From positions 16,616,501 through 16,680,500 of the forward strand of contig NC_053419.1 in the NCBI RefSeq assembly GCF_016859285.1: a DNA stretch of 64,000 nucleotides, given 5' to 3'. The DNA comes from Xiphias gladius (taxonomy: Eukaryota > Chordata > Actinopteri > Istiophoriformes > Xiphiidae). The notes below the pieces were generated by a model, which was given only the letters and a program-made list of their open reading frames with translations, was not told where the DNA came from and searched no databases. Every line of letters starts with the position of its first letter. The stretch's first letter is position 1. Positions 1-34,305 of the stretch are shown piece by piece. The position numbers and the translations under genes were made by a program.

Positions 1-84
<84 letters not shown>

Positions 85-108
85 TATACTTACACACACA
101 CACACACA
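1..108. repeat. CA/TG dinucleotide microsatellite
   Basis: A pure CA run fills about the first 82 bases, is interrupted by a short AT-rich segment, then resumes as CA to about 108. It continues off the left edge, so its full length is unknown. It lies in the dym intron downstream of the last visible dym exon. Confidence 0.95.
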
Positions 109-740
109 GTTATCTAGGACTATGCAAATCTAATGAGACAGCCAGACTGAGATGCAGACAGACAAACCTGAGGGCAGAGGTTCCTGAACAAACAATTAGA
201 TATAGTCAATAGTCAACAAAGTGCACTCAATGGTCGGGTGCGGCTGTTACTAAGATCCGTATATAGTTGACTGCATTGGGACAATATCATCATTAATTTA
301 TTGGTTTAGTCAGCCTGGTGGTGTTGAGATTTCAATTTCAGATTAATGTAGATGTGTTATAAACGCTCAATAGTCTCATCAAATATTAGTCTACAAGTGA
401 AAACTATTTCAATGCATATTAAATGTGGGGGATAGAGACTGGTATAATAATGAGAAAAAGACAAAGGATTGGTGTAGACAGCGCTGCAGAGCTGCTGACT
501 ACCACTTGACAGTGGGCCTGCAGCAAAATCTGGTGCTCTCCAGCATCAAATTATGAACTTCATGAATAATGTTGACGATCACTTATTTGATTGATCTATT
601 CAATAAACATACGGAGCATTCTGTTGGTTACAGTTTTGAATTTAATTACTATTGCTTGTTTGTAAAAGCATAATAAAACGTTACGGTAAAAAAGTTAGGG
701 TTACTTTGACCACTATTCAGACCGATCGAAAAAAATCTTC

Positions 741-1138
741 AAGGGATAGTTCGACATTTTGGAAAGTACACTATTTTCCTTCTTGCTGAGAGTTATATGA
801 GAAGATTATCATATCTGTCATATCTGCATGCTAAATACAGAGCTTCAGCCAGCAGCTGGTTAGCTTAGCCTAGGTTAAAGAGTGAAAACAGGGGGAAACA
901 GCTACCATGGCTCTGTCCATGGATCTTTGTACAAAAACTCTTTCTTCGGTGGGTGCAACAACTTCGAGTACATAAGCCTGCTGATTCCCCCTGTTTCTAG
1001 TCTTAACGCTAAGCTAAACTAACCAGTTGCTGTATGTAGCGTAATATTTAAAGGACAGACTTGAAAGTGGTGTCGATCTTCTGTAACTGTAATGAAGGTG
1101 AATAAGTGCATTTCCCAAAATGTTGAACTATTTCTTTA
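741..1138. mobile_element. MITE-like element with terminal inverted repeats, copy 1
   Basis: The left end reads as a GGATAGTTCGACATTTTGG-type sequence and the right end as its inverse, ending in AAATGTTGAACTATTTC. The two ends therefore form imperfect terminal inverted repeats of about 20-25 bp around a 398-bp unit without coding capacity. The internal part (TTAGCTTAGCCTAG, then a GGGGGAAACAGC motif) recurs at about 23526-23876. Short size, inverted ends and no ORF fit a non-autonomous DNA transposon. The superfamily is not assigned because no clear target-site duplication was seen. Confidence 0.7.
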
Positions 1139-1359
1139 AAACAAAATTTTGGGCTTTGGATACTAATGATATATCAGTATTTGGAAAAAAAAAATATGTA
1201 GATTAATCAAATTTTTAAAATTGACAATATGAAAGTCAAAATTCACGCAACTTCATCAACGCCCATGTCAACTACTTTTCCTTACCCAAGCAGACATAAT
1301 TTGGCAATCACTAATAAACTGAGTGCAGGCAGAGAGAGCATGTGCGTGTGCGTACTCAC

Positions 1360-25205
<23,846 letters not shown>

Positions 25206-25483
25206 CTCTACTGGCTCCACTCAGCCAGACTCACGACTCTTCTGGGCTTTTTCACCAGGCATATGCCAAATTCTGGAGCAGAGGAACTGCTTTAAACTTT
25301 GGTGCCTTTATACATAATGAACAATTATGCTGTAAACAAACTATGTATGTCTAAAGTCACATTACAGAATGTTATGCTTGTAAGGCTGCATTCATAATTT
25401 CATTATGAGAATAGAAAGCTGCTTGTATTTGACAAAGACCTATTACGTTTCTCTGTCTGCACTCACATTCAAATATGTGTAGT

Positions 25484-25672
25484 AGGAGGTGCCCTGGTAG
25501 CCCAGGGGTTTAAGGCACTGATTAAATAATCACAGCCTCCGCAGTCTGAGTCAGGTCGAGGAGGGGCGTTAATTTGTTGCATGTCCTTCCCCCATCTCTT
25601 TCCCCTCATTTCCTGTTTGTCTCCACAATCTGCTCTCTGATAAATGCATAAATAACACCCCCCCCAAAATTT
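25484..25672 (+). mobile_element. tRNA-derived SINE
   Basis: The head GCCCTGGTAGCCCAGGGGTT, followed by TAAGGCACTG, resembles a leucine/serine-type tRNA 5' half with A box. A B-box-like GAGTCAGGTCGAGG follows about 45 bp later. The body TTGCATGTCCTTCCCCCATC with CCCCTCATTTCCTGT and an A/C-rich tail matches a SINE type widespread in percomorphs. It is not a functional tRNA gene: the fold is not preserved and it has a SINE body. It is inserted in dym intron 1. Confidence 0.75.
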
Positions 25673-25794
25673 TGGAATGCTGGAAAGTAACTTACAAAAC
25701 TTTATCTTATTTTTCCTTGATTTCAAATGTCCTGGCAAGGATGAATTATTAACACACAGCATCAAGGCCAACTGAACGGCGTTATACTAAGAGG

Positions 25795-26065
25795 TGTTTT
25801 TAATATTTTTTCCACCCTATTCATATCAATGAAAGTAGGCTAAATAACAGAAGCCCCTCCTCTCTACAACGCAATACAGTTCAACAGCACCACAAACCAC
25901 TTCCTCCAAATTTGATCATAAAGGTGAATCAACACCGCTCTAAAACAGTTTCAACAAAAACTGAACATTATAACCTTCACGAAGGGAGGATTTGTAGCAG
26001 GAATATTGTAGTAGACTGCATTAGTGTTAGTTAGGTGTACCCAATAAACTGACAACTGATTGTAT
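25795..26065 (+). repeat. Half copy of a fold-back repeat
   Basis: The sequence AAAACTGAACATTATAACCT, then GAAGGGAGGATTTGTAGCAG, then TAGACTGCATTAGTGTTAG and CCAATAAACTG matches the right arm of the inverted-arm element at 41808-42228. Here only the one arm and part of the middle are present. It is non-coding. Confidence 0.65.
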
Positions 26066-26753
26066 GATTTGAGCAATTATATGAGAGCAAAACAGATATG
26101 TCCTCACCAATCCCTACGTTTTCTTTCAAGAGAGAGGCCACCGCCACAACAGGATGCTACATAAGGAACCAGGACTTGGGTTTTGTTTTCTTTAAAATGG
26201 CACACCTTTGGCATACAGGTGTACCCAGTGTGCCAACATTTGTTCAAGTGAACTGGAGCACACTAGAAACTCTCAGAAGTAGTGGTAAACCAGAGAGGGC
26301 GGTAGTTTGTGCTGCTCATTTTATAATGTTACATGAAAGTTAAAAAAAAAAAAACCTGAGCTAAAAAGGGTGTTATACTGTACATGCCACAAAATATGCT
26401 ATTTTCTTAGTGTATTCTTATTGTCTTTGGCGAAGGGACCTTGCCAGACGAAACTGTAGTTCCCATATCCAGTGTGCTGTCTCATGCGTCTCTAGCTGTG
26501 TCCGCTGCTTCAGTCAACCAACTTGCGCGGCGTGAGCTAGCTCATTCAGTTTCGAGTGCAGGAAATAGTCTGTGCCTCGGCAATCCCGACGCACCGAACA
26601 CGGTGTACCCACAGTCCCTGATTGGCATAAACGACAGCTAGGTAAACTGCAGATTCGGGAGCGTGTCCAGTCAACCGGTGCTTAATAAGTCTCTGTCCAG
26701 AAAAGCAGCTACCGTTCACTGAATGTTTGCAATCAGCTGACCGCTCGGCTTAC

Positions 26754-27000
26754 CTGTCACAAACGCTTCGCGCAGTTTCCGTAGCTCTCTCGTCTCTCAG
26801 GACCGTTAAGGGGCGACTGCTTTTTTTTCACATCTATCTGCAGCTTTGTCCACTTTGTTCATATAGCGTAATTTACAAAGCCAAATACTTGAAATTGTGC
26901 GAAATTTGAGGCTGTTAAGTTTACACTACATACCCCTTTCCTCCATGTTTTCCACGTCGCCACCCCTTGCGTAGTGACGTTGTTTTTACGTCTGTGACGT
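26754..27000 (-). promoter_or_regulatory. dym: Probable dym 5' non-coding exon and promoter
   Basis: On the minus strand a strong donor (GACAG|GTAAGC) lies at 26754/26753. It pairs with an acceptor before 25272 (CTCTGCTCCAG), 67 bases upstream of the dym ATG. The surrounding 26440-27000 segment is clearly richer in CpG than its neighbours. Two TGACGT CRE half-sites lie at 26975-26980 and 26995-27000, exactly 20 bp apart. The transcription start is not resolved but should lie near 26840-26960. The exon is predicted from splice signals alone. Confidence 0.55.
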
Positions 27001-27239
27001 AGCAGATAGAAATAGGGTTGATAGATCCCAAGCGCCTTTTCTATCTATACTTACAAGTTCTTACTTACGATCATAAAAGTCCTACAAGTCATCACAAATA
27101 TTAATTTATAGGTATGTATCAATTCATGATAATCAAGGAAAAGAAAAGTGACAAAACGTGACAAAGAAAGTCAAAACAAGGTTCACAAAATTTGGGAAGC
27201 TTCTGAAACCCATTTAGAGGAGAGTGACAAGTTCATTTA

Positions 27240-27475
27240 TACTGCAAACATTTATTTGTATAGTATTTAAACAACAAGGCAATTCAAATTACTTTACAAT
27301 AGAAGTAAGAAGAAACAAAAAGCGATATAAAAAGACAAACATATATAGTTTTTTTAATAGAGCAAAATAAAACAGGAGATAAAAATAACATAAAATTTAA
27401 TAAAACTGATAAAACAAAATAAAAGTTACAGTACAGGTACAGTGCAGTACAAGATATGAATACATAATCCCAAAA
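27240..27475 (-). repeat. A-rich dispersed repeat (LINE/SINE tail type)
   Basis: Begins with ATTTATTTGTATAGTATTTA, followed by AACAACAAGGCAATTCAAAT and a long A-rich stretch of AATAAAA units. This pattern resembles the 3' tail of a common teleost retroelement. No ORF. It lies between dym and the short c18orf32 copy and supplies several AATAAA-like signals on either strand. Confidence 0.5.
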
Positions 27476-27694
27476 TTTAATTCAATGTAAAGCAGTGGCA
27501 AACAGAAGTTTACCACCTTCATTTGAAAGAACTGAGAACTGGCAGCAAACCTTAAGACTCAGTGACTACACCAAGTTTTCTGACCTATTTTGTGGTCTTC
27601 AACATTAGCGATAGAAGCTGGGCACTGACTTTTTTAATAATTTGAGGGGGAGGTCATTTAAGTTCTGATTATAATTTCAGACAATTCCAAGATG

Positions 27695-27814
27695 TCAGGC
27701 TGTCTTCTTATCTGCTGATACAGCAGATTCATTGCCAGTGGCCTCATTGTTGCCTTCAGGCTGAAAGATATGAAGAAAAATGAATAAGCCTGCGGCAATA
27801 GCAGGAACGACCAT
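27695..27814 (-). pseudogene. Truncated tandem copy of c18orf32, with a 39-codon fusion ORF
   Basis: The 66 bp at 27760-27695 are a close copy of the last coding exon of c18orf32 (30354-30289). It has the same length, the same CAG|CCTGAA acceptor, the same ADKKT-stop end, and reads PEGNNEATGNESAVSADKKT + A. The 12-mer ACCATGACTGTG around the c18orf32 start codon also recurs here (27811-27822). Start and tail are joined in one open frame of 39 residues beginning MVVPAIAAGLFIFLHIFQ, a predicted membrane-spanning hydrophobic stretch. Exon 1's remaining codons are missing. I infer a tandem duplicate with an internal deletion. It could be a pseudogene, a small expressed protein, or an alternative last exon of c18orf32 (the phase fits). 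No polyadenylation signal was located close downstream. Confidence 0.6.
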
Positions 27815-28924
27815 GACTGTGAAGCACGTAACACAGGTTGCCAAAGCCGAGTATAATAAAGTGTCTTCATCTCAGTGACAATATAGATAAGATACATTTT
27901 GTATTGAATTCAAGATATATTCATAAAGGTAACCCATTGAGCATTTTATTAGTTTCATGATAGTTTTCATCATCAATTAATGTTGTCAATTATTATGTCT
28001 GGTCAAGGGCAAGCATGTTTTTTAATGTCAAGTGGCTATATAAATGCACAGGGGCTTTGACTGTTTCAAACTGATGGAGAGAGGCTGCATCTGAATGCTT
28101 TACAAATACAGAGACACACAAAAACACTGGTCCTGTGTTCAAAATCACTCCATATTTGCTACTGTTATGCCCGTTTTGAGTGCCCAAATTCCCCAAACAA
28201 TACTGAAGACAGGTCTTCAATCATACCGATAGCCCAGTACAGTAATCCTGTGGGCATAAAAAACCAAAACAATCAGCTAAATGAGGCTAAAAAGAGAGAC
28301 CTCCCATATTTCAAATTGCTTTCAATATATTGCAAATGTTGATTATTGCAGGTATAAACAGAGGTAAAATCTCACCTTTGCAATCACACAAAAAACAGCA
28401 GCGGAGCCGAGCACCAAGTCTGCGTTTTTTCAATTCTCAAGTGTTTTTTGAAGCTGCTGCAAAGTAGTAATGATGCTGTTGAGTCTGACAGAGTACTGTG
28501 GGTGCTTGTATCGTTTTCTCAGAAAGACATTATCATAGACTAATTAAGCCTATCTTTCTGTAGAACCATGGGACTGGTTTCAATTTCAGAGTTTGATATT
28601 TTAAAATCACTTTCATATTTTTATCAACTCTGCCCCAAACCAATCAATTTCTAAATAAAAATCAGTAAAATCTTCCACTTACTTCTCAATTCTCTGTCAG
28701 AAAATCGGTCCTATTTACTAAAGTACTTTAACTGCCCAACTAAACTTCACAGAAATGTTATCCCCCATTTTTCCATCCTGCTGTTTTCCTGTCTTGTGGC
28801 ATGAAATATATATTTGTCCACTTGCTGAGTAAAGTAGCCAGCTACTAAATGAATGAGGGAGACCTCTCCGATGGACTGTTTGACCACTCACCTTCTAGAA
28901 AAGGGCTGCAGGACATCGGGACCA

Positions 28925-29275
28925 AAATCCATTCATAAACCGCTTACTGACATTTATAACTTCAGACTTGATGGATTATTGTACAACCATTTAACAAATA
29001 AGAATCAGCATTTATAGGTGACTAACATTTAGCGATGGCTTATTGCAAATTGAGAAACCCATTACCCTTTATTAATGTCTTACTAACATTTATGACTTGA
29101 TGAAGGACTAGCAAAGTGTTGTGTTAGAGAAGGTTTTTTTACAACCTGGCAAACTAAAAGTGGTTATTAATGTCTTATAACTGATCTGTAAAGCATTAGT
29201 AACCAACTTATTAACCATTAGTAAAGTCCTTAATTTAGCACCCTTTATAAGTGGTGCCTTATCAGAAAGTAGTAC
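28925..29275. repeat. Dispersed repeat with TTACTAACATTTATGAC-type units
   Basis: The segment carries several related short units (CTTACTGACATTTATAACTT, CTTACTAACATTTATGACTT, TATTAACCATTAGTAAAGTC). It ends in CACCCTTTATAAGTGGTGCC. The internal repetition and the palindromic-looking end suggest a non-autonomous element of a kind abundant in teleosts. It lies downstream of c18orf32, has no ORF and has approximate ends. Confidence 0.45.
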
Positions 29276-29986
29276 CAAAAATTCTACACTATTCTAAAGT
29301 ATATTTTAGTAGAAAATGGTTAAAACAGATTTTCAGAACAATCAGGTTATAAATCTTATAAAGAAAAGAGAAAATGAAAAGATGTGAGAATCCTTTTCTT
29401 GCTATTGCGGCAGTAATATTTTCTAAAAGTACATTTCTGCCTTCGTGGAACATCAACTAATGACTTCCTGCCTAAAATTATTTGCATAAATACTTCATTG
29501 CATAATATACAGTGTAGAAATGGGCTACATGTAATGAACTTTTTTGCTGTAATTTTTAAATAGCCTCAGATTCAAATGATTAAGTGTTAATCTGGATTTA
29601 TTCATTACAGCTTCACTTTAATTTACATCTTATCTACATTACACTTGCCAGCTGCTTTTGAATGACAGGCGAGTATATCAAAGGCTCAACAAATAAACCT
29701 ACTATGACATTTGAGAGCAAAGTTTATCTACACCCTTCCTCCCCATTTACCATACCACCTCCGCTTTGGCATTAACAGAAATAGCTTCCCGTTTTATCTA
29801 GAAACTCTGCTTCATGCATCATAATGAAATCATCAAACTCAAACCAGCTTTATCGAGACATAATATTCATTGCACATTTATACTGTTCAAAATGTCATAA
29901 AATACAAACAAACTTGATTCCTTAATGACTTTAGCTGGTTGAGGTGGCAACAATAAATGAGCATCTTTTTAATTTGAAGGTTCTGT

Positions 29987-29992
29987 TTTATT
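29987..29992 (-). terminator. Candidate polyadenylation signal for c18orf32
   Basis: AATAAA on the minus strand (TTTATT on the plus strand), 297 bases beyond the c18orf32 stop codon. It is the first canonical hexamer I found downstream. Use is inferred. Confidence 0.4.
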
Positions 29993-30288
29993 GAGTCATT
30001 AAACTGTGAGTTTGACTTTTAAAAAATCTATTCAGTTGAGACTGAATATTCAATAAAGTAAAGGCATATATCATTTAACGACTAACGGGGAAAATATAAC
30101 AACAATTACCAATTTCTTAAATTTACTGTAATAAAAATGAAAAAAAAATCTAAAATTTAATCACAATGTTGGAAGGTTATAAAAGCCATCCTATTCAAAG
30201 AAGACTGATAAGTTAATTCATAATTTATCTATATTATATCAATGGAATATTTACACTTTTTTAGATGCATTATAAACATTTGAAGCTG

Positions 30289-31207
<919 letters not shown>

Positions 31208-31900
31208 TTAACGAGGGGAATAGATATATTTTTTTATTGGATAAGACTTGTGACCGTAAATATGGATATCCCTGTGGGCTATTAAGTAGCCCATTTATTG
31301 ATCTAAAAAGTTCAGTTAAATCCCTACACATATGTCCATGAGGCCACCATAAATAACAAAGTAGCTGACTGAGTACTGACTACGGAGAAATTGCAAAAAG
31401 GTTACTAAACGTGGATATGAATTCTGTGCTAGGCGGTCGATACGGGGTGGTTGCTAAGATCCGTGCATACGATTGTTTGATGAATGAGGTCCAGGGATGT
31501 TTCAGCACTGCGGACAGAGCACAGTGAAAACAGGATCAAAATCGAGAATTTGACACCTCATCAAAACATTGCATTTCTAATAAAACCTGTATTTTATTTC
31601 ATTTTCCTATGCACCTGTCTACCAGTTGTGCATTAGACAACTCTTAGTTTGACTTCGATGAACATAAAAGAAGACTGTCAAAATACATAAATAAATAAAA
31701 ACTACTATACTTCTTGATTGAAGCAATAAAGGTCAAATAGTGGTTACCCGTTTAGAGTATGTAACAACATAAAATCACTTGGATCCCAAATTATATTTTG
31801 AGAAATATCAGACAATTCTGTTTTAACTTTTGAACTTATGAATTTTAACTGTTTGTTTCTGAATAAGTATTTTTGTGATGTCACAGATGGGGGCCAACCA

Positions 31901-32759
31901 GTAGTGGAAGAAGTATTTAGATCCTTTAGTTAAGTAACAGTACTAATAGCACACTGTAAAATACTCCATTGCAATCTATAAGTCCTGCATTCAAAATCCT
32001 ACTTAAGTAAGCGCATTTAAGTACAGACTGAAAAATGCCCTTAAAGTATCAAAAGTAACAGTACTCAGTGCAGATAAATGACCCCTGTGAGTAATATACA
32101 ATTACAAATTATATAATTAGACTCTTAATTAATGATGTATTAATGTGTAAGCAGCAATTTACTGCTGTAACGGGTTGAGATGGGGGTAATTTTTAAATAT
32201 TCCGAATATTGCTGGAACTAATGATTATTTTCATTATGGATTAACCTGCTTATTATTTGCTCGATTAACAGACTGCTTGTTTGGTTTGTGGCATCACAGT
32301 TACCAAGAGCCCAAAGCGGCAGCTTCACAGTGCCCGTTCTGTCCAAACAACAGTCCCAACCTCAAAATTATTAAAAACAAAAATATTAAAATAATTTAAA
32401 GGAAAAGCAGCAAATCCTCACATGAATTCATTACCATATTAGTTTCCAATTTATTTACTGTTAAAGGACTAATCATTTCAGCTGTATATAACACTAACTG
32501 TATATACTGTTGGGTAGTTTTATCTAACAAAGCGTCATATTTTATAGCGTCATATTTTATAAGCACTTTGCATCTTTGGTAATAATATAAATATCTTAAT
32601 TTGTAAAGTAACTGGTGACTGAAGCTGTCAAATAGTTGTAGTGGAGGAAAAATTCCAATATTTCCCTCTGAAATGCAGTGGAGTATAAGTATAAAGTGGC
32701 ATGAAATGTGTACTTTGTGCACTACTTTTGTAAATGTGCTTAATTACAGCCCACCACTG
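31901..32759 (+). repeat. High-copy teleost repeat (GTAGTGGAAGAAGTA type)
   Basis: Begins GTAGTGGAAGAAGTATTTAG and carries the internal blocks ACTCCATTGCAATCTATAAG and AAAGTATCAAAAGTAACAGT. It continues with TATACTGTTGGGTAGTTT and TATTTCCCTCTGAAATGCAG, and ends near CCCACCACTGG. The order of blocks is that of a well-known non-coding repeat of percomorph fish. It is split by a second repeat at about 32203-32460. It occupies the intron between the non-coding and coding exons of c18orf32. Confidence 0.75.
32203..32460 (+). repeat. Second repeat family nested inside the first
   Basis: The segment has TGATTATTTTCATTATGGATT, ATTTGCTCGATTAACAGACT and CTGTCCAAACAACAGTCCC-type blocks. These belong to a distinct dispersed family with relatives at about 39535-39790 and 44617-44885. 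Its position inside the 31901-32759 repeat shows a later insertion. Confidence 0.6.
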
Positions 32760-33416
32760 GAGCCAAACATCAGAGAGTTTACCAAATAGAAATGAACAAG
32801 AAGATAATTGCAATTTAAGCAAAGGACGACTAATCCTTCTGCTGATCTGTGTGGTGTCCAGCTGCAGTAATGTATGGCGGAGCTGGGACACAAAGATGAC
32901 CAGCCAACTTCACTGCGGCGTCGACAGAGTTTCACCGGGGCCGTTAGTGCAGCAAAGTTAAAGGCATAACAGACGGGCTTCAAGTGTCAGGATGCGAGCT
33001 GTATCTGACAGTTTATTCCTCAAACAAGTAAGTAAACACATTTCTGCCTCCCATAACCATTTCACCAAGCTGTGAGGTTCGTCTCCAGCGACCTGTAAGC
33101 TAGTTAGGCTAACTAGCTCACACAAATCGTCGAGGAAAGTGAAGAGCAGATTTGTTTTCAGTTCTCCTCGGCAACCTACATCTTATTCATTAATCTTAGA
33201 CTTTCTGAGCCCCCCTTCTGAGAGCATTTCTTGTGTTATTAAGTAGTCACTGATTAGAGAAACCCCCTTGACATAGCGTCGTCAGGCTGTTAGCTAACGC
33301 TACCGTCCTGCGGTCGCTCGATGGTTAATACAACAAGTGTGACGATTTGTAGCTAACCTAGAGGCTAGACAACGTTTTACTACCCACGAGACTTTAAATG
33401 AGTAATAATCCTCACC
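32760..33416. other. c18orf32 intron, promoter-proximal, no gene seen
   Basis: Non-repetitive sequence with moderate CpG content lying just inside the c18orf32 first intron. Short ORFs on both strands show no family resemblance. Confidence 0.5.
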
Positions 33417-33631
33417 TCTGTGGATCACAAAACACCAGTGTTGTCACGTACTCTCGGTATGGAAAGGATTTTTCTCTTGTGTTTTGGACTCCGTAGCGAA
33501 ATCTCTGGAATGTACTCGCACATGCGCAAAACCTATTTCCGCAGAAGAAGAAGTACGAAGAAGAAAAAGCGGACTTAACCGTGACACCGGTCTTCAAAAC
33601 ACAACCGTAGGAGTCTCTGAATTGCAGGTTT
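33417..33631. promoter_or_regulatory. Head-to-head promoter of c18orf32 (-) and rad1 (+)
   Basis: A donor for a minus-strand non-coding exon (CAGAG|GTGAGG) lies at 33416/33415. A strong donor for a plus-strand non-coding exon (GGTTT|GTAAGT) lies at 33631/33632. The two transcripts must therefore start within about 215 bp of each other. Between them are an NRF1-like site, CGCACATGCGCA, at 33517-33528 and an ETS-like TTTCCGC core at about 33536-33542. No TATA box is evident, which fits a CpG-type housekeeping promoter. rad1 begins to be translated from the next exon, at 34306. Confidence 0.6.
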
Positions 33632-34305
33632 GTAAGTGACTCACACAGTTGGCCACTTAAATTGAAAAAAAAAAAAAAAAAAGTTTATTCACCAGTTGTT
33701 AAGTATTACAGAACATAGCAATGAAATTAGCGGTGCTCTGCTATTTGCGTTGTTTTAAACTTTGCGAGATTCGCTGTCATGTAGCCTAGCTTAAAATAGA
33801 TCAATAACAGAAAGTAAAATGACAATTTGGTGCATTGGTTGAACAGTTTACATTAAACTTTTTTTCTGTTAAGCTTCTAATCTTAACTTGAATTACGTTA
33901 TATGTAATATTAATATATGAATACATTAAGCCTGATAGACGAAAGCCAAGATGAATAAAGTCCCTAAAGGACTCACCTATACTGTTTAAAACCCATATTT
34001 ACAAATCTGAAACTGTTTTAAACAGTATTTAGCTTCTCTGGGTTAATCTAGTCCAGATTTGACAAGTCTAGGTGAAGCTGTATTTGTTCTAGACCTGCCC
34101 GGATGTGGTCTGGATGGGAAAACTTAAATTTTCTACTACTTAAGCCTCATGCTTGAATATCAAAATGTTATCCAAGTTGTAATGGAAGAGACCTCTCTGT
34201 TAATGACATTTTGGACATTTACCGTACCTGCTTCTTTGGTTTTTACCCTCCTGAATTTGTGGCATCCAAACGATTGTTGCCTTGTGTCTTCATTTCAGTG
34301 CTACA

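Noticed and set aside
25484..25560. tRNA-like sequence with A- and B-box features.
   Set aside because: The body and tail are those of a tRNA-derived SINE, and the cloverleaf pairing is not maintained, so it is not called as a tRNA gene.
28226..28419. Two exon-like blocks on the minus strand (28419-28376 and 28246-28226) that, joined with the 27.8-kb copy, give an open hydrophobic frame.
   Set aside because: The upstream acceptor has no pyrimidine tract, the second block would be only 21 bp, and no known family matches. Agreement of phases alone is weak evidence at this size.
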